Position numbers and translations under genes: made by a program. A DNA stretch of 64,000 nucleotides from UBA2965 sp036526135 (GTDB lineage: Bacteria; Pseudomonadota; Gammaproteobacteria; Pseudomonadales; Azotimanducaceae), in the NCBI GenBank assembly GCA_036526135.1, contig DATCZA010000041.1:1-64000 (forward strand). Direction: 5' to 3'. Of the stretch, positions 42,926 through 51,641 are shown one piece after another (the stretch's first letter is position 1; each line of letters begins with the position of its first letter). A model generated the notes under the pieces. The model ran no database searches and was not told the origin of the DNA. It saw only the letters and a program-made list of their open reading frames with translations.

Positions 42926-43687
42926 GTGCATGTTGTCTGCCTGCTGAGCCTCAAAGGAGGATCAGGGAAGTCCACGGTGGTGCAGTCGCTGTCGGTTTGC
43001 GCGCAGCAGCACGGGCACCGCACCCTGATCGTCGAGCTGGATCCCCAGGGAACTCTCAAGAACTGGTCCAAACGCCGCGAGTCCGAACAGCCCCGCGTCG
43101 TTCAGACGTTGCCGCAGTCGGTGGGCGACGTTCTGGAGGAGGCTAAAGCGGAAGGTGTGCACTGGGTGTTCCTGGACACGCCCGGTCACCATGTCGCGTC
43201 TGCATCCGCCGCAGCGGAGCTTGCAGATCTGATTCTGATTCCCTGCAAGATACAGTCGGTCAAGGACTTCGATGCCGTGCTGCCGAGCCTCGCCGAAGCG
43301 CGCCGGGCTGACAAGCCGGCCTACGTCCTGATGAATCAGGTGCCGCCCAACTCGCCGCGGCTGATCCGTCGTCGCCAGCTGCAGATACAGAAACACTACG
43401 ACATTGCCGTGTTGTCGCGATTCCTGTGCCGGAGAGCCGACTTCGAATACTGCGACGAGCGCGGACTGTCGGCTGCGGAGCTCAACCCCTCCGGCCCGGC
43501 TGCGGAAGAGATTGACCGGTTGTACGCGCTGCTGCAGTCGATCTTCATCATGCGCAGCTTGAAGGTGGACAAGCAGGCGCTGGTTCCCGCACCAGGCACA
43601 TCGGTTGGGCCGGTCAGCCGCTCGAGCGAGGTAGAGCCCCGGCCGCTGGAGCGCGGGCAGGCAAGAACCGAAGAACTCACCCAGTAA
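42926..43687 (+). CDS. ParA family partition ATPase
   Basis: 253 residues from GTG 42926 with GGAG six bases upstream (TTG 42920 also fits; a longer reading from 42881 would run through the palindrome). Deviant Walker A LLSLKGGSGKSTVVQ, Walker A' ELDPQGTLKNW, Walker B VFLDTPGH. There is no N-terminal helix-turn-helix, so this is the short type that works with an RHH partner. The C-terminal 50 residues are low-complexity. Followed 24 bases later by an RHH gene. It may partition a plasmid-like element or another cellular cargo. Confidence 0.9.
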   Translation: MHVVCLLSLKGGSGKSTVVQSLSVCAQQHGHRTLIVELDPQGTLKNWSKRRESEQPRVVQTLPQSVGDVLEEAKAEGVHWVFLDTPGHHVASASAAAELADLILIPCKIQSVKDFDAVLPSLAEARRADKPAYVLMNQVPPNSPRLIRRRQLQIQKHYDIAVLSRFLCRRADFEYCDERGLSAAELNPSGPAAEEIDRLYALLQSIFIMRSLKVDKQALVPAPGTSVGPVSRSSEVEPRPLERGQARTEELTQ

Positions 43688-43711
43688 ACAACAACACACA
43701 GGGAAGGACAC

Positions 43712-43954
43712 ATGCCGCAGGAGAAGCGCAAGCGGCGGGCCACGGCTGCTCCGCGCACGGACGCCCGCCCACCGGCCATGGCCAACCGGCCGCCGAGCAG
43801 GCAGGGCAAGAAGCCCGTGACCGCCTACGTCGACAAGCAGGTACACAAGCAGTTGAGGTCGCTGGGTCTGGAGCTGGAGAAGTCCAATCAGGAGATGATC
43901 CTGGAAGCCTTGAACGACTACTTCGAACGGCACCGGCTGAGCACTAAAGGCTGA
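43712..43954 (+). CDS. Ribbon-helix-helix DNA-binding partner of the ParA-like protein
   Basis: 80 residues. A basic, Pro/Arg-rich flexible N-terminus (1-33) precedes an RHH fold: strand KKPVTAYVD, helix KQVHKQLRSLGLELEK, helix NQEMILEALNDYFERH. The layout is that of ParG-type centromere-binding proteins, in which the mobile tail stimulates the ATPase. A GGAAGG ribosome site is upstream of the ATG. Candidate DNA targets are the palindrome at 42893-42908 and the phased repeats at 44011-44043. Confidence 0.8.
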   Translation: MPQEKRKRRATAAPRTDARPPAMANRPPSRQGKKPVTAYVDKQVHKQLRSLGLELEKSNQEMILEALNDYFERHRLSTKG

Positions 43955-44000
43955 GGCATCACAGCGTCCACGAGTTCCGCTGACGGGGTCGCCGCCAGCG

Positions 44001-44043
44001 GGAACGTTCCGTTACGTTGGCATTACGATGCGAATACGATCTG
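44001..44043. repeat. 10-bp palindrome plus three 11-bp phased repeats
   Basis: GGAACGTTCC (44001-44010) is a perfect palindrome. It is followed by three 11-base units, GTTACGTTGGC, ATTACGATGCG and AATACGATCTG (44011-44043), which share a TACG core at exactly 11-base steps, about one helical turn. TTACGT-N17-TACGAT within it (44012-44040) also reads as a promoter for the following small gene. Either a centromere-like iteron set or an operator-promoter. Confidence 0.4.
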
Positions 44044-44111
44044 CACACGGGATTCGAAATCGTGAAGGCCTCGAGAGAGTATGCTGTGTCTCCTCAGTAA
44101 GGAGGTGTCGC

Positions 44112-44363
44112 TTGGCTTTTATGCTCCGGTTTCCAGCCTTGACCTGCTCATCGGACGGCCCTGTCTTCGAGAGGCTGACCGATGCGATTCGGGCAGGAAG
44201 GCGCATAGGTTCCAGATTCGCCGTCTGGCAGGACGACGAGATGCGAGCAGTCTGGGCGCCTCCGGCAGCTGCTCAGATGCGCAAAAGCCGAGAGCGCAGG
44301 CTGGCGGGCGGCAGCAGTGAGCTTCGCCGCGCGCCGAGACCCGTCGGGGAGCGCTTCGCTTAG
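44112..44363 (+). CDS. Small hypothetical protein
   Basis: 83 residues from TTG 44112. The start is supported by an ideal ribosome site AAGGAGGT (44099-44106). The protein is basic, with a central VFERLTDAIRAGRRIGSRFAV segment (given as FERLTDAIRAGRR) and an Arg-rich C-terminus. I recognise no family. Its place 157 bases after the RHH gene, with phased repeats in between, suggests a third member of the partition-like module, but codon pattern alone does not prove it is expressed. Confidence 0.4.
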   Translation: MAFMLRFPALTCSSDGPVFERLTDAIRAGRRIGSRFAVWQDDEMRAVWAPPAAAQMRKSRERRLAGGSSELRRAPRPVGERFA

Positions 44364-44373
44364 CCCGTCGTTG

Positions 44374-45171
44374 TCAGCGTCCGTGGTATTCGGGCGCCCG
44401 CTTCTCCATGAAAGCTCGAGGCCCTTCCTTGGCATCCTCGGTACGGAACACGGGTCCGGATATCTCCGATTCGATCTTTAGAGCCTCGCGCTCGGGCTTG
44501 CCCAAGCACTCCTTCACGGAACGTCGGATCGCCTTCACTGCCAGTGGTCCGTTCGCCGCGATCTTCTCGGCGATTTCCATCGCCTTGCCCATGATGTCGT
44601 CGGTAACGTAGTTGAGGAACCCGATGTTCAGGGCTTCCTCGGCAGAGATCAGATCACCGGTCAGCAGCAGCTCCATAGCGCGCGCGTAGGGCAGCTGAAC
44701 CGGCAGCCGCACCGTGGATCCGCCGGCGGGGAATATGGCCCACTTGACCTCCTGAACGCCGAACTTCGCCTCCGCCACGGAGACGCGGATGTCCGTGCCC
44801 TGGACGATCTCCATGCCACCTGCGATGGCGTGGCCGTTGATTGCCGCAATGATCGGCTTCTCGGTATCGAAGTTGCGCAGCAGCGCCCGGTTGGTGATGC
44901 CCGGCTCGGAAGCCACACGCTCGTCCCACTCGTTCTCGGGCTTGCGCGTTCCGGAGACCATTGGGATGAGCTGGCCCAGATCGGCCCCGGCGCAGAACGC
45001 GCTGCCCGTGCCCGTCAGGATGGCGACGCGGACCTGGTCGTCGTCACGTACCGATTCCCAGGCATCTGCCAGGCGTACGGCCACCTCCGGATTGATCGCG
45101 TTGCGGGCTTCCGGCCGGTTCAAAGTGATAACCGCGATGTGTCCGTGAATTTCGTAGTCTACGAGTGCCAT
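44374..45171 (-). CDS. Enoyl-CoA hydratase/isomerase (crotonase) family protein
   Basis: 265 residues; a GGGGAGG site precedes the ATG. Crotonase marks: ITLNRPEARNAIN, the CoA pocket FCAGADLGQL, the oxyanion-hole segment INGHAIAGGMEIVQG, and FGVQEVKWAIFPAGGS. The first catalytic Glu of classical hydratases is at the usual helix (GMEIVQGTD). Acts on acyl-CoA in the cytoplasm. It lies 59 bases downstream of the MFS gene on the same strand. Confidence 0.92.
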   Translation of the reverse strand: MALVDYEIHGHIAVITLNRPEARNAINPEVAVRLADAWESVRDDDQVRVAILTGTGSAFCAGADLGQLIPMVSGTRKPENEWDERVASEPGITNRALLRNFDTEKPIIAAINGHAIAGGMEIVQGTDIRVSVAEAKFGVQEVKWAIFPAGGSTVRLPVQLPYARAMELLLTGDLISAEEALNIGFLNYVTDDIMGKAMEIAEKIAANGPLAVKAIRRSVKECLGKPEREALKIESEISGPVFRTEDAKEGPRAFMEKRAPEYHGR

Positions 45172-45230
45172 TGGATCCTCCCCTTCCTCTGCATTTGTTG
45201 TGACGCGGGCTTGGCTCTGCTCGTGAAGGG

Positions 45231-46517
45231 TCAGAGGTTACCGCCCTCGGCTTCCGTCCGGTCGCGCTCCTCGACGATGTCTTCGATCGTGTCGAAGAGA
45301 TAGTAGAGCACGAAGCAGGCGCCGCTCACCAGGGTTCCCGCGACCAGGAAGTAGTAGAACCATCCCAGGTACTCGGCCATGAAACCGCCCACGGCGACCG
45401 CCAGCCCCCCGCCCGCCGCCATGGTGACGATCTGCGAGGTGTAGTCGGTGGCCGCTTGAGATTTGGACGCCCACTTCAGGCGCGCAGCCTGAAAGCTCAC
45501 ATCGAGGAACGAAGGCAGAGCAATGGCGTTGAGGGTCACCGCGAAGACCACGACGAATGTCGGTTCCTCCAGCGATCCCATCCACATGATGGGCAGCATC
45601 GCCAGAACCACCGCGAACGCCGCCGTGAGAACCGTTGCCTTGTACCCGAATCGTCCCAGATACCAGCTGGTGACCGACGCCCCCAGAACCGAACCGATCA
45701 GGATGGCCGGGGCGATCACGGCGGCAACCTCGCCGAGGCTGAAGCCCAGATCGGAAAGAAACGTTGGGTACAGCGACTGCACCAGCGCGCCCATCAGAGC
45801 GATTCCAAAGCAGAGAGGGTAGACGTAGTAGCTGTCGCGACGGCGAAGCAGGTTCTTGAGGCTCGGCCGGACATGGTCGAACTGGGACGGCCTCGGCGGT
45901 TCCCTGCGAATGATTCCTGGTGCGGAGAACAGGATCAGCAGAGCCGAGGCCACGGTGACCGCGGCCGACCAGCCATGCTCCGTGTAGACCCAGGCGATGC
46001 CGGCCCACGCGATGAACCTGGCCACGTTGCGGCCGATGTCCAGCACGGCGGCGCCCACCGGCCGCTCCTCGTCCCGGATGTTCTCGACCATGTAGCCGTC
46101 TATGGCGATGTCCTGGGTGGTCATGAACGTGGTCTTGATCACCAGAATCGTGATGATCACGGCGAGATTTTCGAGGGTTGGCGCGAATTGGGTCAGGCTG
46201 AGATACGCAAGAGCGCCGAAGACCGTGCAGGGAATGAACCAGGTTTTTCGCATGCCGATGATGCGGCTGCCCGTCCGGTCGACGAACGGCGCCCAGAGCG
46301 GCCGTATCCAGGTCGGGATGGCGGGGAGCGTGAAGACCCAGTACATCTCCAGCGACAGCCCCTGCTCGCGGTAGATCACCGGCAGAAACAGGGCGATGAA
46401 CGAGCCCGGAAAGATCTGACCCATCTGAAGGCCGAGCACCGCGGTGAAGCGCATGGCCGTCGCCCGATCGGCGGTCAGGTCGCGCGCTTTGAACGGCTTG
46501 GGTGGGCGGGCCTGCAT
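45231..46517 (-). CDS. MFS transporter
   Basis: 428 residues with about 12 membrane helices. The intracellular loop VDRTGSRIIGMRKTW takes the MFS loop position, and the layout resembles the AmpG/PAT (acetyl-CoA or muropeptide) branch, including TTQDIAIDGYMVENI, typical of that group. The transported compound is unknown. Divergent from the nitronate monooxygenase gene and followed by the crotonase gene. Confidence 0.88.
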   Translation of the reverse strand: MQARPPKPFKARDLTADRATAMRFTAVLGLQMGQIFPGSFIALFLPVIYREQGLSLEMYWVFTLPAIPTWIRPLWAPFVDRTGSRIIGMRKTWFIPCTVFGALAYLSLTQFAPTLENLAVIITILVIKTTFMTTQDIAIDGYMVENIRDEERPVGAAVLDIGRNVARFIAWAGIAWVYTEHGWSAAVTVASALLILFSAPGIIRREPPRPSQFDHVRPSLKNLLRRRDSYYVYPLCFGIALMGALVQSLYPTFLSDLGFSLGEVAAVIAPAILIGSVLGASVTSWYLGRFGYKATVLTAAFAVVLAMLPIMWMGSLEEPTFVVVFAVTLNAIALPSFLDVSFQAARLKWASKSQAATDYTSQIVTMAAGGGLAVAVGGFMAEYLGWFYYFLVAGTLVSGACFVLYYLFDTIEDIVEERDRTEAEGGNL

Positions 46518-46723
46518 CCGGCCACTTTAGCGGCGGCGCCCGGATGGCACACGGGTTGTTTCTGCGATTGACGCTCCAGTAGAATCCGCGGCCCTTTCCG
46601 GCCACCCGCACCCTGCTGGGTTCCTCTATTTCGGGCTGGCCGTCTTCCTCTGACGATTCGGCCTGCGCCACTACACGTCCACCGGCAGCTGAGGTAGGCT
46701 CCCCGATTTCCCCGGGGGGCGTC

Positions 46724-47662
46724 ATGCAGTTCAAGAACCGAGTAACCGAGATGCTGGGGGTCGAGATACCCGTCGTGCAGGCTCCGATGGGATGGATTGC
46801 CCGCTCGCAGCTCGCCTCCGCCGTGTCGAACGCGGGCGCCATGGGCATCATTGAAACGTCCTCCGGGGAGCTCGACGCCGTTCGGGAGGAAATCCGCAGG
46901 ATGCGCGAGCTCACCGACAAGCCGTTCGGTGTCAACATCGCCCAGGCGTTCGTACGCGACCCCAACATCGTTCAGTTCGTCATCGACCAGGGCGTCAAGT
47001 TCGTGACGACGTCTGCCGGCAATCCGGAGCGGTTCACGGATGAGCTCAAGAGCGCCGGGCTCACCGTCTTTCACGTGGTTCCCAGCCTCAGCGCTGCGTT
47101 GAAGGCCGTGGCCTGCGGCGTGGATGGACTGGTGGTGGAAGGCGGCGAGGGCGGCGGCTTCAAGAACCCACGCGAGGTCTCCACCATGGTTCTGCTGCCC
47201 CTGGTTCGCTCGAAGGTGGATGTTCCCATCATCGCCGCGGGCGGGTTCGTGGACGGCGCGTCCATGGCGGCAGCGTTCGCGCTCGGCGCGGAGGGCGTTC
47301 AGCTCGGCACGCGGATGGTGTCCGCGCTGGAGTCACCCGTGCATCAGAACTGGAAAGACGCCATCGTGAATGCCGGCGAAACGGACACGGTGTTTCTCAA
47401 CCGCAAGCACTCGCCCGCGCTGAGAGCGCTGCGCACGGAGAAGACGACGCGGCTGGAGAACGAACCGGACACCAACGCCATGAGCGAGTTCGGCTCCGCG
47501 CTGGATCTCTATTTCGGTGGCGACATGGAAGCGAGCATCGCTCTGTCGGGTCAGGTTTGCGGCCGCATCGACGCCGTTCGCCCGGTGGCGGAGATCATCG
47601 CCGAGCTGAAAGACGAGTTCTTCGGGACCATCGCGCGCCTGGACGAGCAGTATCTGAGCTGA
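46724..47662 (+). CDS. Nitronate monooxygenase family (2-nitropropane dioxygenase-like) flavoprotein
   Basis: 312 residues. A TIM-barrel FMN protein: VVQAPMGWIARSQLASAVSN at the N-terminus, GVNIAQAF, LVVEGGEGGG and the phosphate-binding IAAGGFVDGASMAAA-LGAEGVQLGT pattern. Members oxidise alkyl nitronates or act as enoyl reductases. A short GGGGGG site precedes the ATG. Convergent with the dihydroorotase gene, with two bases between stops. Confidence 0.9.
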   Translation: MQFKNRVTEMLGVEIPVVQAPMGWIARSQLASAVSNAGAMGIIETSSGELDAVREEIRRMRELTDKPFGVNIAQAFVRDPNIVQFVIDQGVKFVTTSAGNPERFTDELKSAGLTVFHVVPSLSAALKAVACGVDGLVVEGGEGGGFKNPREVSTMVLLPLVRSKVDVPIIAAGGFVDGASMAAAFALGAEGVQLGTRMVSALESPVHQNWKDAIVNAGETDTVFLNRKHSPALRALRTEKTTRLENEPDTNAMSEFGSALDLYFGGDMEASIALSGQVCGRIDAVRPVAEIIAELKDEFFGTIARLDEQYLS

Positions 47663-47664
47663 GT

Positions 47665-48993
47665 TCAGGGCCGCTCGAACTCCAACGCGATGCCGCTCGG
47701 GCCGTCGAGGATCCGGCCGTCGCGGTAACGGAGCACGCCGTTCACCCAGGTTGCCCGGACCCTGCCGTGCAGATCGATGCCGCTGAACGGGCTCCAGCCG
47801 CACTTGGAGTGGATCTCCCCGCCATCCACCAGGGCATCGCCGTCGATCACGGTCAGGTCGGCGTGGTATCCCTCGCGGATGAAGCCTCTTTCCTTGACGC
47901 CGAAGAGCAGCGCCGGTGCGTGGGCCGTTTTGCGGACCACGGTCTCGATGTCGAACACGCCGCGGTGGACCTGCTCCACCAGCGATGAAAGGGCGTGCTG
48001 CACCAGCGGCAGCCCGGCCGGGGCGCGCAGGTACTCGCGATCCTTCTCCTCCCGGGTGTGGGGGGCGTGATCGGTGGCGATCACGTCGATGCGGTCTTCC
48101 GCCACCGCGCGCAGGAGGGCTTCCTGGTCAGCGGCGCCCTTGATGGCAGGGTTGCACTTGATGTCGGCACCCTTGTCGGGGTACCAGCTCTCGTTGAAAA
48201 AGAGGTGGTGCACGCAGGCTTCGGCCGTGATCTGCTTGCCCATCAGGTCTCCCGGCTCGAAAAGCGCCATCTCGCGCGCCGTGGTCAGGTGCAGCACGTG
48301 GAGCCGGGTGCCGTGTCTGCGGGCGAGACCGACGGCCATGGACGATGACAGCCAGCAGGCTTCCTCGGACCTTATTCGAGGGTGCTCCGAGAACGGGATG
48401 GCGTCGCCGAACGCTTCCCTGGCGCGTTCCTCGTTGGCCAGGATGGTGGGCGTGTCCTCGCAGTGGGTGGCCACGATCAGCGGCGTGCCGGCGAAAATGC
48501 CCTCTAAGGTGTCGGCGTCGTCCACCAGCATGTTGCCGGTGCTCGCCCCCATGAAGACCTTGATTCCGCAGGTGAGGGCGGGATCCACGGTCTTGATGGC
48601 CTCCAGGTTGTCGTTGGTGGCGCCAAAGTAGAAGGCGAAATTCGCGGCGGAATGGTCCTTTGCGCGAACGTGCTTGTCGGCCAGCGCCTCATGAGTAACC
48701 GTCAGCGGGTTGCAGTTCGGCATCTCCATGTAGCTCGTTATGCCTCCGGCAATGGCCGCGCGGGATTCCGTGGCGATGGTTCCCTTGTGCTCGAAACCGG
48801 GCTCTCGAAAGTGCACCTGGTCGTCGATCATCCCGGGCAGGAGCCAGGCGCCGTTGGCGTCGAAAACGTCGGTGCCTGCCGGTGCCGGTTTGCCGATGCC
48901 GGAGATTCGGCCGTTCTCGACGAGGAGATCACCTTCCGTGATGGTCCCCTCATTGACGATCCGGGCGTTGCTGATGAGATAGCTGTTGGTCAT
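47665..48993 (-). CDS. Dihydroorotase (cyclic amidohydrolase), Gln-variant metal site
   Basis: 442 residues, full length for the type I family. The first metal motif reads DDQVHFREPG: Gln59 stands where most relatives have the first His of HxH; His61 and the substrate Arg/Glu remain. Carbamylated Lys145 is in GIKVFMGAS, further ligands lie in THCED and VLHLTTA, and the catalytic Asp is in ATDHAPHT. From family knowledge, a group of dihydroorotases carries this Gln naturally. It hydrolyses dihydroorotate reversibly in pyrimidine synthesis; the allantoinase/hydantoinase relatives remain possible. Confidence 0.88.
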   Translation of the reverse strand: MTNSYLISNARIVNEGTITEGDLLVENGRISGIGKPAPAGTDVFDANGAWLLPGMIDDQVHFREPGFEHKGTIATESRAAIAGGITSYMEMPNCNPLTVTHEALADKHVRAKDHSAANFAFYFGATNDNLEAIKTVDPALTCGIKVFMGASTGNMLVDDADTLEGIFAGTPLIVATHCEDTPTILANEERAREAFGDAIPFSEHPRIRSEEACWLSSSMAVGLARRHGTRLHVLHLTTAREMALFEPGDLMGKQITAEACVHHLFFNESWYPDKGADIKCNPAIKGAADQEALLRAVAEDRIDVIATDHAPHTREEKDREYLRAPAGLPLVQHALSSLVEQVHRGVFDIETVVRKTAHAPALLFGVKERGFIREGYHADLTVIDGDALVDGGEIHSKCGWSPFSGIDLHGRVRATWVNGVLRYRDGRILDGPSGIALEFERP

Positions 48994-49127
48994 GAAGTCT
49001 GGTCCGTTCGCCGCGCGGTGCTTCCCGTGGGCGGTTTCTGCGTTGGGGTTACTTTAGCCGATTTGGCGGGCAGGATGCGCTCGCCGACGTGAAAGACGCC
49101 GTCTTCCATGGCGTATACTCCTCCACC

Positions 49128-50582
49128 ATGAACCATGCCAGCGCTCTCCGACAGCTGCGTGCCGCCCTGCCCGAGGGAGCCGTTCTCACCGATCGGCACC
49201 AGCTCAAGCCCTACGAAACGGACGGGCTCACCGCGCTCAGGCAGATGCCCTGGGCCGTGGCGCTTCCACAGACCGAGGCAGAGGTGCGGGAGGTGCTGCG
49301 AATCTGCGCCGAGCACGAGGTGCCTTTGGTTCCGCGGGGGGCCGGGACCGGGCTCTCCGGCGGGGCGAGGCCCGTCAGCGACGGCCTGGTGCTGGGGGTT
49401 TCCCGGTTGGATCGAATTCTCGAAATCGACGTGGAAAACGGTGTGGCCCGGGTCGAGCCAGGCGTCCGCAACCTGGCCATCAGCGAGGCAGCATCCGCTT
49501 ACGGGCTTTACTACGCGCCCGACCCTTCCTCCCAGATCGCCTGCAGCATCGGCGGCAACGTGGCGGAAAACTCCGGCGGCGTTCATTGCCTGAAGTACGG
49601 CCTCACCGTTCACAACGTTTTGGGGCTGAAGGTGCTCACCGTCGAAGGCGACGAGCTGCAGATCGGCGGTAAGCGCCTAGACTCTCCCGGTTACGATCTG
49701 CTCGCGCTGATGTCGGGCTCGGAAGGCATGCTCGCGGTGATCACCGAGATTACCGTGCGGCTCCTGCCGATACCGCCGGAAAAGCGGGTGCTGCTCGGGG
49801 CGTTCCGCACGGTCGCAGCGGCGGCGGAGGCCGTGAATCAGGTTATCTCAGAGGGTCTGGTGCCGGCAGGATTGGAGATGATGGACCGGCTCGCCATCGA
49901 GGCGGCCGAGGACTTCGTGCACGCCGGTTACCCGCGGGAGGCGGAAGCCATTCTGCTGTGCGAGGTCGACGGCGTGACCGAGGAGGTGGACAACGACGTC
50001 GACCTGGTTCGCAGGGTGTTCGAAACGCTTGGTGCTTTCGACGTGCGCATCGCCACTGATCCGGCCGAGCAGGCCAATCTGTGGAAGGGCCGCAAAGCCG
50101 CCTTTCCCGCGGTGGGGCGTATCTCTCCGGACTACTACTGCATGGACGGAACCATACCCCGCTATGAGCTCGCGCGCGTGCTGGCTGAGATCGCTTCGCT
50201 GGCAACGGAGTTCGGGCTTCGAGTCGCCAACGTCTTCCATGCCGGCGACGGCAATCTGCACCCATTGATTCTTTACGACGCGGGGCGCGAAGGTGAGCTC
50301 GCGAAAGCCGAGGCCCTTGGCGGCAAGATCCTCGAGCTTTGCGTCGAGGTGGGCGGCACGGTGACCGGAGAGCACGGTGTTGGCGTCGAGAAGCTCGATC
50401 AGATGTGCGCGCAGTTCTCGCCCGAGGAACTCGCCCAGTTCTTTGGGGTGAAGGCCTGCTTCGATCCCGGCCAGACCCTCAATCCGGGCAAGGCGATCCC
50501 GACTTTGGCGCGCTGCTCAGAAGTCGGGGGCATGCACGTCCACGGCGGTCGTCTCCCGTACGGCAATCTGGAGCGGTTCTAG
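49128..50582 (+). CDS. glcD: Glycolate oxidase subunit GlcD (FAD-linked)
   Basis: 484 residues from ATG 49128 (a GTG at 49089 is in frame). A PCMH FAD-binding domain (PLVPRGAGTGLSGGARP, SIGGNVAENSGGVHCLKYG) is followed by the oxidase C-terminal domain (HAGDGNLHPLILYD, GEHGVGVEK). With GlcE and GlcF it oxidises glycolate (or D-lactate) at the membrane. A TATACT -10 element (49114-49119) ends nine bases before the ATG, so the transcript could be nearly leaderless. Stop and next start are adjacent. Confidence 0.94.
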   Translation: MNHASALRQLRAALPEGAVLTDRHQLKPYETDGLTALRQMPWAVALPQTEAEVREVLRICAEHEVPLVPRGAGTGLSGGARPVSDGLVLGVSRLDRILEIDVENGVARVEPGVRNLAISEAASAYGLYYAPDPSSQIACSIGGNVAENSGGVHCLKYGLTVHNVLGLKVLTVEGDELQIGGKRLDSPGYDLLALMSGSEGMLAVITEITVRLLPIPPEKRVLLGAFRTVAAAAEAVNQVISEGLVPAGLEMMDRLAIEAAEDFVHAGYPREAEAILLCEVDGVTEEVDNDVDLVRRVFETLGAFDVRIATDPAEQANLWKGRKAAFPAVGRISPDYYCMDGTIPRYELARVLAEIASLATEFGLRVANVFHAGDGNLHPLILYDAGREGELAKAEALGGKILELCVEVGGTVTGEHGVGVEKLDQMCAQFSPEELAQFFGVKACFDPGQTLNPGKAIPTLARCSEVGGMHVHGGRLPYGNLERF

Positions 50583-51641
50583 TTGGCCGGCCTCGACCGG
50601 GATGACAGCGAACGTCTGGTGGAGGCGGTGCGCGACGCGTATGCCAGGAACCAGCCGCTCGCCATCGTCGGTTCCGGCAGCAAGTCGTTTCTGATGCCCG
50701 CGGACGATGGCGCCCGGCTGCTCTCCGTTGCGGAGCATGCGGGCGTGCTGGAGTACCGGCCGGACGAGCTGGTCGTCACCGCCCGGGCAGGCACCCCGCT
50801 CAAGGATCTTCAGCAGCTGTTGTCGCAGCACCGGCAGATGCTGCCGTTCGAACCTCCGCTGTTTGGTGGGGGCGGCACGCTGGGCGGTGCTCTGGCCGCC
50901 GGTCTTTCCGGCCCCGGACGGCCGTGGCGGGGGTCCGCCCGGGACGCGCTGCTCGGCGTCGAGCTGATCAACGGGCGCGGCGAAAGGCTGCGGTTTGGTG
51001 GAAAGGTTCTCAAGAACGTCGCTGGATACGACCTTTCGCGCCTGCAGGTTGGCGCCTTCGGCACGCTCGGCGTGCTGCTCGCCGCGAGCGTGCGGGTGGT
51101 GCCGGCGCCCCAAGCGGAGCGAACGTGCCTTCTGGACATGCCGGCCGCGCCAGCGTTGCAAACGGTGCGCGCGCTGTGCGCCCGCCCGGTACCGCTGACC
51201 GCCACCTGTTTCGCCGAGGGCAGCCTGCGGCTGCGCTTCTCCGGGTCCGAGGCCGCCGTGCTGAGCGCTTCTCGCGATGCCGGCGGAGAGCTGGTCGACG
51301 GAGACCGCTACTGGCAGGATCTGCGGGACCACCGACTGCCCGTCATGCGCCCCGACGTCCCCTTGTGGCGTGTGAGCCTTCCGCCGGGAGCAGACCCGGC
51401 GCTGCAGGACGGCGTGGTGGAGTGGGGCGGCGCGCTGCGCTGGCTCGTCGCCGTCGATCCGGGTCCGGGGGAGCTGGCCGCCGGCCTTGGAGGCTGGGCG
51501 GCGAGATTCGGTGCCGGATACGCCCGTGCCGTCTGTGACGCCCTGCCCCCACCGCAGATGAAATATCAGCGGCGGCTGAAGCGGAACTTCGATCCGGAAA
51601 ACCTGTTCAACCCGGGATTGGTGGGCACAGATGCAGATTGA
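50583..51641 (+). CDS. glcE: Glycolate oxidase subunit GlcE
   Basis: 352 residues from TTG 50583, placed directly after the glcD stop with no intervening base. PCMH FAD-binding domain: PLAIVGSGSKSFL, GGGGTLGGALAAGLSGPGRP, LKNVAGYDLSRLQVGAFGTL. It lacks the large GlcD C-terminal domain, as usual for GlcE. Ends with KRNFDPENLFNPG, the family C-terminus. Overlaps glcF by 11 bases. Confidence 0.93.
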   Translation: MAGLDRDDSERLVEAVRDAYARNQPLAIVGSGSKSFLMPADDGARLLSVAEHAGVLEYRPDELVVTARAGTPLKDLQQLLSQHRQMLPFEPPLFGGGGTLGGALAAGLSGPGRPWRGSARDALLGVELINGRGERLRFGGKVLKNVAGYDLSRLQVGAFGTLGVLLAASVRVVPAPQAERTCLLDMPAAPALQTVRALCARPVPLTATCFAEGSLRLRFSGSEAAVLSASRDAGGELVDGDRYWQDLRDHRLPVMRPDVPLWRVSLPPGADPALQDGVVEWGGALRWLVAVDPGPGELAAGLGGWAARFGAGYARAVCDALPPPQMKYQRRLKRNFDPENLFNPGLVGTDAD

